64,000 nt of DNA from Clostridiales bacterium (lineage in GTDB: Bacteria; Bacillota; Clostridia; Saccharofermentanales; Saccharofermentanaceae), in contig JAFWDK010000018.1 of the NCBI GenBank assembly GCA_017513085.1, positions 1 through 64,000 of the forward strand, written 5' to 3'. This document shows, in pieces, positions 15,155-23,664 of this stretch. The notes below the pieces were generated by a model. The model did no database searches. It was not told the origin of the DNA and was given only the letters and a program-made list of their open reading frames with translations. How positions within the stretch are numbered: position 1 is the stretch's first letter; every line of letters starts with the position of its first letter. Position numbers and translations under genes: made by a program.

Positions 15155-15798
15155 GAGATCAGCTCCTTGATTGCTTTGGAATGATCATCATTCGAGAAAA
15201 CGGCACTGCCGGCAACCAGAAGATTCGCGCCGGCCTTCACCACACGATCGATCGTCTCATTACAGATTCCTCCGTCGACCGATATGATCGTCTTTAAATC
15301 CTTCTCATCAACTACTTTACGGACGGCAGCAATACGCTCCAGAGCTTCCTCCATAAAATGCTGACCTCCGAAGCCCGGCCGTACAGACATGATCAGGATC
15401 AGATCACATTTTTCAACATACGGAAGGATCTTCTCAATAGGAGTATCCGGATGTATCGCCATACCCGCGCGCTTTCCAAGCGACCGGATCTTCGAGATCA
15501 CCTTTTCCGGATCATCTACTGTCTCAACATGGAAAGTGATCATATCTGCTCCGGCTTCAGCAAAAGCTTCAACAAAAGCCATCGGGTCAGTGATCATAAG
15601 GTGCACGTCAAAGATAAGATTCGTTTCACTTCGGATCGCCTTAACTACCGGCACACCAAATGTAATATTCGGAACATAGTGACCATCCATAACATCTATA
15701 TGCAGAAATGTCGTATCCTTCTCCACTTTCTGGATCTCATCTGCAAGATGTCCGAAATCTGCAGAAAGGATCGATGGATTGATCTCAAAATCTTTCAC
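15142..15798 (-). CDS. rpe: Ribulose-phosphate 3-epimerase
   Basis: This 218-residue TIM-barrel enzyme interconverts ribulose-5-P and xylulose-5-P in the pentose phosphate pathway. Hallmarks are PSILSADFGHL, HIDVMDGHYVPNITFG (metal His/Asp), VRPGFGGQHFM and the C-terminal VDGGI plus GANLLVAGSAVF. The start is GTG 15798, 7 bases after AAGGAAGG. The rsgA-rpe-thiN order is conserved in Firmicutes. Confidence 0.97.
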   Translation of the reverse strand: MKDFEINPSILSADFGHLADEIQKVEKDTTFLHIDVMDGHYVPNITFGVPVVKAIRSETNLIFDVHLMITDPMAFVEAFAEAGADMITFHVETVDDPEKVISKIRSLGKRAGMAIHPDTPIEKILPYVEKCDLILIMSVRPGFGGQHFMEEALERIAAVRKVVDEKDLKTIISVDGGICNETIDRVVKAGANLLVAGSAVFSNDDHSKAIKELISCVS

Positions 15799-15813
15799 GC
15801 TAAAACCTTCCTT

Positions 15814-16701
15814 CTACTTTCCATATCTTTTTGACTTCTCAATCATTATATCCAAAAACTCACGGTAACGGGTCAAACGGCCTTGAGAAATACCGGATTC
15901 TTCAATTTTGCAACCAAGTTCTCCCTTATGACGGCAATCCTGAAAGCGGCATTTCCCTTGAATTGCCATAAGTTCAGGATATCCGCCGATCACATCCTCC
16001 ACATCCAGACCGATTTCTCCGATATCCAGCGAAGAAAAACCGGGCGTGTCGATCAAAAAGCCATCCTTATACTGAAAAAGCTCTACATGCCGAGTGGTGT
16101 GTTTTCCTCTTTTCAACCGGTCGCTGATGTTTCCGACTTCAATATGATCCATCCCGGTCAATTTGTGGCACAATGTGGATTTCCCCACACCGGATTGCCC
16201 TGCTATTCCAACCGTGGCATCACGGAATATCTCTTCCACCACTTCTTCCGGCAAAGTCTCCTCTTTAGACGAGCTAAGCACACGGAATCCGGCTTGCGTG
16301 TATTCCTTTTCAAGCTCTTCCGCCTCTTTCGGATCCAGATCAGTCTTCGTGAGAAGGATCACCGGACGGATACTCAGTTTTTCGCACACAATAAGAAGTT
16401 TGTCCAGAAGCTTCAGATCCGGCTCAGGATCCACGACGGAAATGGCAATGATAAGCACGTCAATATTCGCTACGCTTGGGCGTATCAGGATATTTTTTCT
16501 TGGCAGAAGTTCACTTATCGTAAAAGGTATATCCGGGTCACCGGATTCTTCGATTTTACAATAATCGCCTACAGTTGGCTTCATATTACGATTGCGGAAA
16601 ATACCACGCGGTTTTGCCAACACTTCCGAACGATCCTCCAGAAGTATCGTATATTCACCGCCGACGCCCTTCGTTATCCTGCCACTGTCACTGCTCACCA
16701 T
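15814..16701 (-). CDS. rsgA: Ribosome small-subunit GTPase RsgA (YloQ)
   Basis: This 295-residue, circularly permuted GTPase acts in late 30S maturation. An N-terminal OB-fold is followed by G4 (LLTKTDL), G1 (GIAGQSGVGKSTLCHKL) and G3 (DTPGFSSL), and a C-terminal zinc site (CRFQDCRHKGELGC). The motif order is diagnostic. Its ATG overlaps the end of prkC by 7 bases; in Bacillus the homologue is encoded next to prkC and is one of its phosphorylation targets. Confidence 0.96.
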   Translation of the reverse strand: MVSSDSGRITKGVGGEYTILLEDRSEVLAKPRGIFRNRNMKPTVGDYCKIEESGDPDIPFTISELLPRKNILIRPSVANIDVLIIAISVVDPEPDLKLLDKLLIVCEKLSIRPVILLTKTDLDPKEAEELEKEYTQAGFRVLSSSKEETLPEEVVEEIFRDATVGIAGQSGVGKSTLCHKLTGMDHIEVGNISDRLKRGKHTTRHVELFQYKDGFLIDTPGFSSLDIGEIGLDVEDVIGGYPELMAIQGKCRFQDCRHKGELGCKIEESGISQGRLTRYREFLDIMIEKSKRYGK

Positions 16702-19010
16702 TCAAGGATCTCCTTATTTTCAGAGCTGCAAGACACAGTGTCAGATGACATGGTAGCCGGTTCAGACGGTTCATTCTGGTTTCCCGGATCAGGACTCGAT
16801 TCCGGCGGAGGCGGTTGCGGCGTCGGAGTCGGATCTGACGGCTGAGGTTCCGGAATCGGTGTCGGTGTAGCCGGAACAGGCGTCGGTTCAGGTGTAGGTG
16901 TTGCCGGAACAGGTGTCGGTTCAGGTGTAGGTGTTGCCGGAGCAGGCGTTGGAGTCGGCACAGGTGTCGGAGACGGCGTCGGTTCCGGTGTTGGAGTCGG
17001 AGACGCTTCATTTATCGCAAATACCGCACTCAACATGACATCATTCGCCGGCATGACAAATGTATAGGTATCCGTAAAGCTTACACTGTTTCCGTAGGCA
17101 TCTACCCATGCCACAAAGTGGAAACCGATATTCGGAACTGCAGATATCGTGATCGTCGTGTTCGCCGGGAATATACCTTCACCCGCAACCGTTCCATCAC
17201 CCTGAGCCTGAAGGATCAGGTTATATCCGATGACCTCTGGTGTCGGCGTCGGTGTACCACCACGTTGCTTGTCTTCCTGTGTACCCACAAAGATCTTGAT
17301 GGAAGACTTTCTCTGTACAACAGTCTTTGGCGCAGGATCCGTCAGAAGCACAAACAACTGATTCTCAGGCAGATTCATAGCTGCCAGTTCCGGACTGATA
17401 TCGATCGTACCAAGAACAAGATCCGCTTCATCGATCATCTGTCTGGCTTTATCAAGAGGGAGACCAATGATTTCCGGAACAGTGATTTCCGTGGATTTTT
17501 GGCTGAAAATGATATGTATATCCGCACCGGGATTAACAGGAGTTCCCGGAGCCGGCTCAGTACGAAGGACGATTCCTTCTTCCACTTCATTATTGATTTC
17601 AGGATGTGCCGAAACATTGTACCCTTCATTTCGGAGTTTCGTAAACACCTCGGCATACTTCATTCCGGTATAATCCGGAAGATCGACAGCATCCGGAGCT
17701 TTACTGACCGTTAATTCGAGCACGTTCACGGTACTGTTATTCTTGATCTCCATACCTTCCTGAATATTCTGCTTGATGACCACGTCCGGCGCATAATCCG
17801 TACGGACCTCATATCCGACGATCTTATATGCAGTAAACTGGTTTTCTTCAAAACTCTTTTGGACTTCAGCTATCGTCTTACCCACATAGTTCTGAACAAC
17901 AAAAACATTATTGGTTTCGCGCTGAACCGTCTTTTTCAGAGTATCAGCCACAAGCACGGTGAGTCCGATCAAAAAACCGAAGATCAACAGAACGATAGCA
18001 ATAACAATAAGATTATCTTTCAATCTGGAGTGTCTTCTCGTCTTGATGGAACGCTCGATATCCTTCAGTTTTCCGTAATTCGGTTCCTGTCGGATAGAAG
18101 ATGAATTATTGCCGGAAAGATTTTCCTTCGGCGTATCGGCTGAAGGCTCAACAATACCATAGGAGCCGTTCGGATCGACCATAAGGGCATCCAGCTCGCT
18201 GACCATCTCACGGATCGACTTATAACGCAGTTTCGGATCCTTTTGCATCGCCTTCTGGATAATGGCATCAAGTCCCTGTGGAACACCCGGAACAAAAGAA
18301 GATGCATAAGGAACCGGTTCCTGGAGATGCTTAACAGCGATCGACACAGACGTTTCTCCGTCAAAAGGAACACGACCGGTAACCATTTCAAACAAAGTAA
18401 CGCCAAGTGAGTAAATATCGGAACTCGGGCTGACTACACCGCCCCGGGCCTGCTCAGGAGAAAAGTAATGAACGGATCCGAGCGCACCGCCGGAAGTCAA
18501 TGTGATCGTATGGTTCGTAGAGGCATGGGCAATACCAAAGTCCGTCACTTTAGCAATACGGTCTCTTGTAATAAGGATATTATGCGGTTTTACATCACGA
18601 TGGACAATACCGTTCTGGTGAGCCGTATCCAGAGCCATACCTACCTGGATCACGATCGGAACTGCCACTTTCCAGTCAAGATGACCGTTTTGCAGGATCA
18701 TCTCCTTAACCGTAATGCCCTCAACATACTCTTGAACCATGAAACGGATATTGCCTTCCTGGCCTACACCGAAAACATGAACGATATTGGCATGGGAAAG
18801 CGACGAAGCAGCTTTCGCCTCTGTATCGAAGCGCTTGATAAATTCCGGATTATTGGCAAACTCCGGTTTCAGGATCTTAATTGCCACATTCATGCCGGAA
18901 GACAGGTCTGTGGCTAGATAAACATCTGCCATACCACCGCTGCCGATCAATTTAATGACCCTGTATCTTCCTCCTAATATCATGCCCTCCGGGCTCATCG
19001 TCGTACTCAT
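16695..19010 (-). CDS. prkC: PASTA Ser/Thr kinase (PrkC/Stk) with added InlB-like repeat domain and Thr-Pro tail
   Basis: This is a 771-residue protein. The cytoplasmic kinase (residues of about 16-275) has VAIKIL, HRDVKPHNIL and DFG. One membrane helix lies at 334-355. Outside are three PASTA repeats (about 368-436, 440-504, 508-577), which bind muropeptides or lipid II in this family. Unlike PrkC of Bacillus or Stk of streptococci, a further domain follows at about 595-668 (GTVAGEGIFPANTTITISAV, AWVDAYGNS), which reads as a divergent InlB B-repeat/Flg_new-type wall domain. Then comes a PTPTPEP-rich tail to the end. ATG 19010 follows AGGAG; its start overlaps the phosphatase stop. It is expected to coordinate growth and wall synthesis with PrpC and RsgA. 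Confidence 0.95.
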   Translation of the reverse strand: MSTTMSPEGMILGGRYRVIKLIGSGGMADVYLATDLSSGMNVAIKILKPEFANNPEFIKRFDTEAKAASSLSHANIVHVFGVGQEGNIRFMVQEYVEGITVKEMILQNGHLDWKVAVPIVIQVGMALDTAHQNGIVHRDVKPHNILITRDRIAKVTDFGIAHASTNHTITLTSGGALGSVHYFSPEQARGGVVSPSSDIYSLGVTLFEMVTGRVPFDGETSVSIAVKHLQEPVPYASSFVPGVPQGLDAIIQKAMQKDPKLRYKSIREMVSELDALMVDPNGSYGIVEPSADTPKENLSGNNSSSIRQEPNYGKLKDIERSIKTRRHSRLKDNLIVIAIVLLIFGFLIGLTVLVADTLKKTVQRETNNVFVVQNYVGKTIAEVQKSFEENQFTAYKIVGYEVRTDYAPDVVIKQNIQEGMEIKNNSTVNVLELTVSKAPDAVDLPDYTGMKYAEVFTKLRNEGYNVSAHPEINNEVEEGIVLRTEPAPGTPVNPGADIHIIFSQKSTEITVPEIIGLPLDKARQMIDEADLVLGTIDISPELAAMNLPENQLFVLLTDPAPKTVVQRKSSIKIFVGTQEDKQRGGTPTPTPEVIGYNLILQAQGDGTVAGEGIFPANTTITISAVPNIGFHFVAWVDAYGNSVSFTDTYTFVMPANDVMLSAVFAINEASPTPTPEPTPSPTPVPTPTPAPATPTPEPTPVPATPTPEPTPVPATPTPIPEPQPSDPTPTPQPPPPESSPDPGNQNEPSEPATMSSDTVSCSSENKEILEW
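16776..17000 (-). repeat. Thr-Pro/Glu-Pro coding repeat in the kinase tail
   Basis: GTCGGTGTAGG-type units code for PTPEPTPVPATPTPEP repeats of about 75 residues. At DNA level they resemble the linker repeats of the NlpC/P60 gene near 42 kb. Confidence 0.8.
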
Positions 19011-19762
19011 GCTTTCTCCTTACTCTTTTTCATCTCGAACTCTACGAGAATCATCGATATATTGTCTTCTCCTCCGGCCCCCAACGCCAGATCAAGGAGT
19101 AATTGTGCGCAATAGTCCAAATTCTTGTGCTTCCGAAGCACCGCGCGTATCGTTGCGTCCGCCACATAGCCATAAAGACCATCTGAACACATAAGTATAA
19201 CATCTCCGTTGGTAATTTCAACCGTGAAGGTATCCGGGCTGACGTATTCATTTACACCTAAAGACCGAAGCAGAACATTTCTCTTCGGATGTGTCCTGGC
19301 TTCTTCCTTCGAAAGCATTCCGGAATCGACCATTTCCTGGACAAGCGTATGATCCGTTGTTAAAGCATCCATGTGCTGTCCATGAAGAAGATAAAGACGA
19401 CAGTCACCGATATGGGAAACATAAAGAGTCTTATCCCGGAGCACCGCGATCGTAAGCGTGGTGCCCATTCCACGGTAACGGAAACTGCCCAAAGACTGAA
19501 GATAGACCTTCACGTTTGCTTTTTCAATCGTAAAAGAAAGCAGCTTCTTCAGTTTTTCCTCATCGTCCGCTTCAAGAAGATAATCGTTTAAAGCCTGCGT
19601 AACATATTCGACAGCCGTTTTGCTGGCCAGTTCTCCTGCAGCATGACCACCCATACCGTCCGCAATAACGAAACACTCGTCCTTTCCTACGGTAAATGTG
19701 GCAAGACAATCCTCATTATTTGCGCGCACCAGACCTTTGTCGGATACACTCACAATTTTCAT
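19007..19762 (-). CDS. prpC: PP2C-type protein phosphatase PrpC/Stp
   Basis: This 251-residue phosphatase reverses phosphorylation by the adjacent kinase. The Mn2+-binding motifs are intact: RANNEDC, VIADGMGGHAAGE, SHIGDCRLYLL, MCSDGLYGYV and GGEDNISM. I preferred ATG 19762: GGAG is 8 bases upstream, and it overlaps the rlmN stop as ATGA. A start 13 codons earlier would lie well inside rlmN. Confidence 0.96.
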   Translation of the reverse strand: MKIVSVSDKGLVRANNEDCLATFTVGKDECFVIADGMGGHAAGELASKTAVEYVTQALNDYLLEADDEEKLKKLLSFTIEKANVKVYLQSLGSFRYRGMGTTLTIAVLRDKTLYVSHIGDCRLYLLHGQHMDALTTDHTLVQEMVDSGMLSKEEARTHPKRNVLLRSLGVNEYVSPDTFTVEITNGDVILMCSDGLYGYVADATIRAVLRKHKNLDYCAQLLLDLALGAGGEDNISMILVEFEMKKSKEKA

Positions 19763-20796
19763 GTCGTCTTCTCCTGCAACCCTCTTCTTAATTGACCACA
19801 AGCAGCCATAATATCCGTTCCCATCTCACGACGAAGCGTAACCGTCATACCACTCTTTTCAAGCAACTCCTGAAAAGAACGGACCGAATTAGGCTTACTC
19901 CGCTTAAAAGGACTGCCGTCAAATTCGTTGGCAGCAATAAGATTGATGTGACAGTGAATGCCATGAAGAACTTTTACCAGTTCTCTCGCACACTCCGGTG
20001 TATCGTTGACACCATCAAACAAAGAATACTCGAAAGTAATACGCCGATTGGTATTCTTCTCATACGTACGGCAGGCATCCAGTACTTCCTTGATGGTATA
20101 GCGGTTCGCAATCGGCATGAGCGTCTTACGAAGCGCATCGTTCGGAGCATGCAGAGAAACAGACAGATTCACTTGCATATCGATCTCTGAAAATTGTAAC
20201 ATTTGAGGCACAAGTCCGCAAGTTGAGACCGTGATGTGACGGGCTCCGAGGTTAAGTCCGGCTTCCGAATTGGCGCTACGCAGGAATCGGATCAACTGGT
20301 CATAATTGTCAAACGGTTCACCGATTCCCATCACCACAACACTATGTATTCTCTCCTGGGCAAAAGCACCTGCCAGAAGTACCTGTCCAAGCATCTCTCC
20401 GGAAGTGAGATTCCTGCCGAAGCCCGCATGGGCCGATGCACAGAAACGGCAGCCCATCTTACATCCCGCCTGCGAAGAAATACATATGGAAAGACCTGTC
20501 TTATAGCGCATCAGCACTGTCTCGATACAATGCCCGTCATAAAGGCGGAAGACAAACTTCTGCGTTCCATCGATCTTGGAGACCAGATGCTTCTCGACAC
20601 TCATGCTTTCCACGATCAGGTCCTCGGAAACCGCTTTCTTGATGTCATTCGGCACATTTGTCATTTTCGAAAGATCCAGTGTTCCCTTCATGAACCACTG
20701 ATAGATCTGAAGAGCCCGAAACTTCGGAAACCCCTTCTCTTTCATATATTCTTCCCAATCCGGAAGATCCAGGTCGAACACAAATCGCTTGTCCAT
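19759..20796 (-). CDS. rlmN: Dual-specificity RNA methyltransferase RlmN
   Basis: This 345-residue radical-SAM enzyme methylates C2 of A2503 in 23S rRNA and of A37 in some tRNAs. The iron-sulfur motif CKMGCRFCASA is present, followed by GIGEPFDNYDQ, and the catalytic cysteines at STCG and near the C-terminus (MAACGQL). It overlaps rsmB upstream and prpC downstream by 1-4 bases. Confidence 0.97.
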   Translation of the reverse strand: MDKRFVFDLDLPDWEEYMKEKGFPKFRALQIYQWFMKGTLDLSKMTNVPNDIKKAVSEDLIVESMSVEKHLVSKIDGTQKFVFRLYDGHCIETVLMRYKTGLSICISSQAGCKMGCRFCASAHAGFGRNLTSGEMLGQVLLAGAFAQERIHSVVVMGIGEPFDNYDQLIRFLRSANSEAGLNLGARHITVSTCGLVPQMLQFSEIDMQVNLSVSLHAPNDALRKTLMPIANRYTIKEVLDACRTYEKNTNRRITFEYSLFDGVNDTPECARELVKVLHGIHCHINLIAANEFDGSPFKRSKPNSVRSFQELLEKSGMTVTLRREMGTDIMAACGQLRRGLQEKTT

Positions 20797-22172
20797 TATT
20801 CTCTCCTCCTCAGTTTCGCCATGAAGAATCCGTCAAAAGGACCTTCATCCGGAAGCAGTGTCATATAACCTTTTTGCGCCTCTTCTTGAATTCTCGGAAG
20901 AGCAATCAGCGCATCAGAAAGCCTTTCGGCGAAAGAAACCGTTTCAAATTCAGGATGTCTTTCCAGAAAGTCCCGTATCTGCTCCTCATTCTCGCAAGGA
21001 TCGATCGTACATGTGCTGTATACGAGCACTCCGCCCTTTTTCACACGAAGACAGCTGTTCTCCAGTATTTCTTTCTGCACTTCGATCAGAGACCGCATTT
21101 TTTCATACGTCATGGAAAGACGTATATCCGGCTTTCTATGAAGAAGTCCTAATCCGCTGCAAGGTACATCGCATAAAACCAGCTCGTACTCCGCAAGAAG
21201 CTTCTCTTTCTCTTCTTTCAGATAAGTACAATCGTAAGGCATGGTATGGATAATAGAAAGGCCAAGCCGCCCGGCGTTCTCATCAACCATTCTAAGGCGG
21301 ACCTCATTGGCATCGAGCGCATCGATCCTGCCTTCATTCCTCATCAATTCCGCCATATGGGCCGTCTTCCCGCCCGGCGCGCTGCAAGTATCCAAAACCG
21401 TCATACCGGGCTTCGGATCGGCAATATGCGAAACCAGCATGGCAGAAAGGCTTTGCACGGAACAAGCTCCCTTTATGTAAATCGCGGAATCAGATATATC
21501 CGACGCATCCGACGCAAGGCGATAAGCATATGGAAGAACATCCTCTTTTTCCAACGTGATCTGATCTTCCCCTGCCAACTCAAAAAATGCCTCTTCCGAT
21601 GCAAAAGCACTCGTATTTCTTCTTAAAGTGACCTTGGGATCAGACAGAAAAGCTTCCAGAATACTCGATGCTTTAGCCAGACCGAACCACTTGACAAAAC
21701 AACCGGCGATCTCACTTTTGAGAGAATAGCGGACCGCGACATTTTTAGGATTCAACCGTGAAAGGTAATCCTGACCTTCCATCGCCACTTTCCGGAGCAC
21801 GGCATTGACAAGTTTAGCCGCCCCCTCATGACTGACCTCCTTTGCCAGCCTGACGATCGAATCGACCGCTGCGTAATCTTTCACGCCAAAAGAAAACAGG
21901 ATCTGCCAAGCGCCCATTCGAAGACAGGTCCGCACAGATCCTTGAAGCTGTGATAATGGAGTTTTTAAATAACGGTCCAACACGGCATCCAGTGTATGGC
22001 AGCGAGTGATCGTTCCGTAAAAAAGCGCAGTGATAAACGCCTTGTCCTGTGATGAAAAAGCGCTTTTGCAAAGTTCCTGCTTTAATATCAGATTGGAATA
22101 CGCCTGGTTTTCGAAAACTTCGTAAAGACAGGCATAAGCCACATATCTCGGCTCGTCACGAAAGACGTTCAT
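20796..22172 (-). CDS. rsmB: 16S rRNA m5C967 methyltransferase RsmB (Sun)
   Basis: This 458-residue protein has an N-terminal NusB-like RNA-binding domain (residues of about 8-135) and a Rossmann methyltransferase domain. The SAM motif is VLDTCSAPGGKTAHM, and the catalytic cysteines lie in CDVPCSGLG (motif IV) and STCTIDPCENE (motif VI). It overlaps fmt by 4 bases (ATGA). Confidence 0.96.
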   Translation of the reverse strand: MNVFRDEPRYVAYACLYEVFENQAYSNLILKQELCKSAFSSQDKAFITALFYGTITRCHTLDAVLDRYLKTPLSQLQGSVRTCLRMGAWQILFSFGVKDYAAVDSIVRLAKEVSHEGAAKLVNAVLRKVAMEGQDYLSRLNPKNVAVRYSLKSEIAGCFVKWFGLAKASSILEAFLSDPKVTLRRNTSAFASEEAFFELAGEDQITLEKEDVLPYAYRLASDASDISDSAIYIKGACSVQSLSAMLVSHIADPKPGMTVLDTCSAPGGKTAHMAELMRNEGRIDALDANEVRLRMVDENAGRLGLSIIHTMPYDCTYLKEEKEKLLAEYELVLCDVPCSGLGLLHRKPDIRLSMTYEKMRSLIEVQKEILENSCLRVKKGGVLVYSTCTIDPCENEEQIRDFLERHPEFETVSFAERLSDALIALPRIQEEAQKGYMTLLPDEGPFDGFFMAKLRRRE

Positions 22173-23137
22173 GAAGGTTTATCCTCCATACTTCGTCCCA
22201 CTTCATAATTATGGGCACAATCAATGGCCTTCATTCTTTTTCCGGAAGCCGGCTGGATCTCAAGAAGATAAAGAGGTCTATCCTTGCACATGACGGCAAG
22301 AACGCCTTTCCTGGCAGCAAGCACGGTACCGGGTGCGGGAATTCCATGAGAAGATGTATATTCGGAAAGCAATGTCTCTCCATTCGGATCGAGCCATGCA
22401 TCATAGATCTTCAACTTGCTTCCCTTCCAGTAAGTGGAAGCCCCCGGCCACTGGGAAAGCGCCCGGATCTGGGCACAGATCTCTGCTGCGGTCTTTTCCC
22501 AGGAAATCTCTCCCTGTTCTTTCGTGATCGGCGGGGACATAGTCGCCTCATCGTTATTTTGCGGAACAGGACGGACCTGCCCGCTGATGTATTTGGGTAA
22601 CGTCTCTATAAGAAGCTCCGCGCCTGCCTTGGCCAACTGATCCATCAATTCCGGCGTATGCACACGTTCATCGATCGGCACTTCACAAGAAGTCAGGATA
22701 TCACCGGTATCCATACCGGCATCCATCTTCATGATCGTCACACCCGTTACTTTATCCAGATTCAGGATCGCCCACTGTACCGGAGCCGCTCCCCTGTACT
22801 TAGGAAGCAAGGATCCATGCACGTTGATACAGCCGTACTTAGGAAGATCAAGCATCTCCTGAGGCAGGATCTTTCCATAGGCCGCGGTTACGATCATATC
22901 CGGCGAATACGAAGCGATCTTCTCCATCGCTTCTCCATTACGAAGAGACGCCGGCTGATAAACAGGAATATTACACTCCAGTGCTTTTACCTTGGCAGGA
23001 GGTGCAGTAAGCACCATCTTTCTGCCTACAGGCTTATCCGGCTGAGTTACGCAAAGCACCACATCATATTTCTCCGAAACAAGTCTGTCCAGCACCGTGG
23101 CCGCAAGTTCCGGCGTTCCCATAAAAACTATTCTCAT
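22169..23137 (-). CDS. fmt: Methionyl-tRNA formyltransferase
   Basis: This 322-residue enzyme formylates initiator Met-tRNA with 10-formyl-THF. Signatures are MRIVFMGTPELAA, the SLLPKYRGAAPVQWAI loop with the catalytic Asn/His region, TGDIL, and a C-terminal tRNA-binding beta domain. It is encoded two bases downstream of def, the enzyme that removes the formyl group later. Confidence 0.97.
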   Translation of the reverse strand: MRIVFMGTPELAATVLDRLVSEKYDVVLCVTQPDKPVGRKMVLTAPPAKVKALECNIPVYQPASLRNGEAMEKIASYSPDMIVTAAYGKILPQEMLDLPKYGCINVHGSLLPKYRGAAPVQWAILNLDKVTGVTIMKMDAGMDTGDILTSCEVPIDERVHTPELMDQLAKAGAELLIETLPKYISGQVRPVPQNNDEATMSPPITKEQGEISWEKTAAEICAQIRALSQWPGASTYWKGSKLKIYDAWLDPNGETLLSEYTSSHGIPAPGTVLAARKGVLAVMCKDRPLYLLEIQPASGKRMKAIDCAHNYEVGRSMEDKPS

Positions 23138-23139
23138 AA

Positions 23140-23628
23140 TTACTCCTGATCGTCATCATCCGCGTCTTCGTCTTCGACGACTTCGACAACTTTATCAATA
23201 AACAGGATACCATCCAGATGGTCATACTCATGACAGATACACACGGCAAGAAGCTCTTCCGCTTCAAGATCGAACCATTCGCCATGACGGTCCTGGGCAC
23301 GCACTTTGATTTTGGTAGGGCGCTCCACATATCCGTTCTTTCCCGGGCAGGACAAGCATCCCTCAATGCCCAGCGCGGAACCTTCGCGCTCATAGATCTC
23401 CGGATTAACGAATTCCAGTTTTCCATGCTCGTCTCCCACATCCACGACGAAGCAACGGCGCAAAATGCCAACCTGAACAGCGGCAATGCCGATACCCCGG
23501 TTTTCAAAATACATGGTTTCTGCCATATCGTCTAACAGTGTAGCCAGCTTTTCATCAAACTTTTCAACAGGTCTGGAGGTCTTCCGAAGAATCGGATCAC
23601 CATCGACAACAATTTCTCGTAAAGCCAT
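23140..23628 (-). CDS. def: Peptide deformylase
   Basis: This 162-residue metallohydrolase has all three motifs: GIGIAAVQVG, EGCLSCPG (metal Cys) and CHEYDHLDG (two metal His and catalytic Glu). It removes formyl from nascent proteins. It ends in a strongly acidic tail (DEDADDDDQE) that is longer than usual. The short gap of 36 bases to priA holds no clear promoter. Confidence 0.97.
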   Translation of the reverse strand: MALREIVVDGDPILRKTSRPVEKFDEKLATLLDDMAETMYFENRGIGIAAVQVGILRRCFVVDVGDEHGKLEFVNPEIYEREGSALGIEGCLSCPGKNGYVERPTKIKVRAQDRHGEWFDLEAEELLAVCICHEYDHLDGILFIDKVVEVVEDEDADDDDQE

Positions 23629-23664
23629 ATTGCACTCCTACTCATTCATTAATGTGAATCTATT

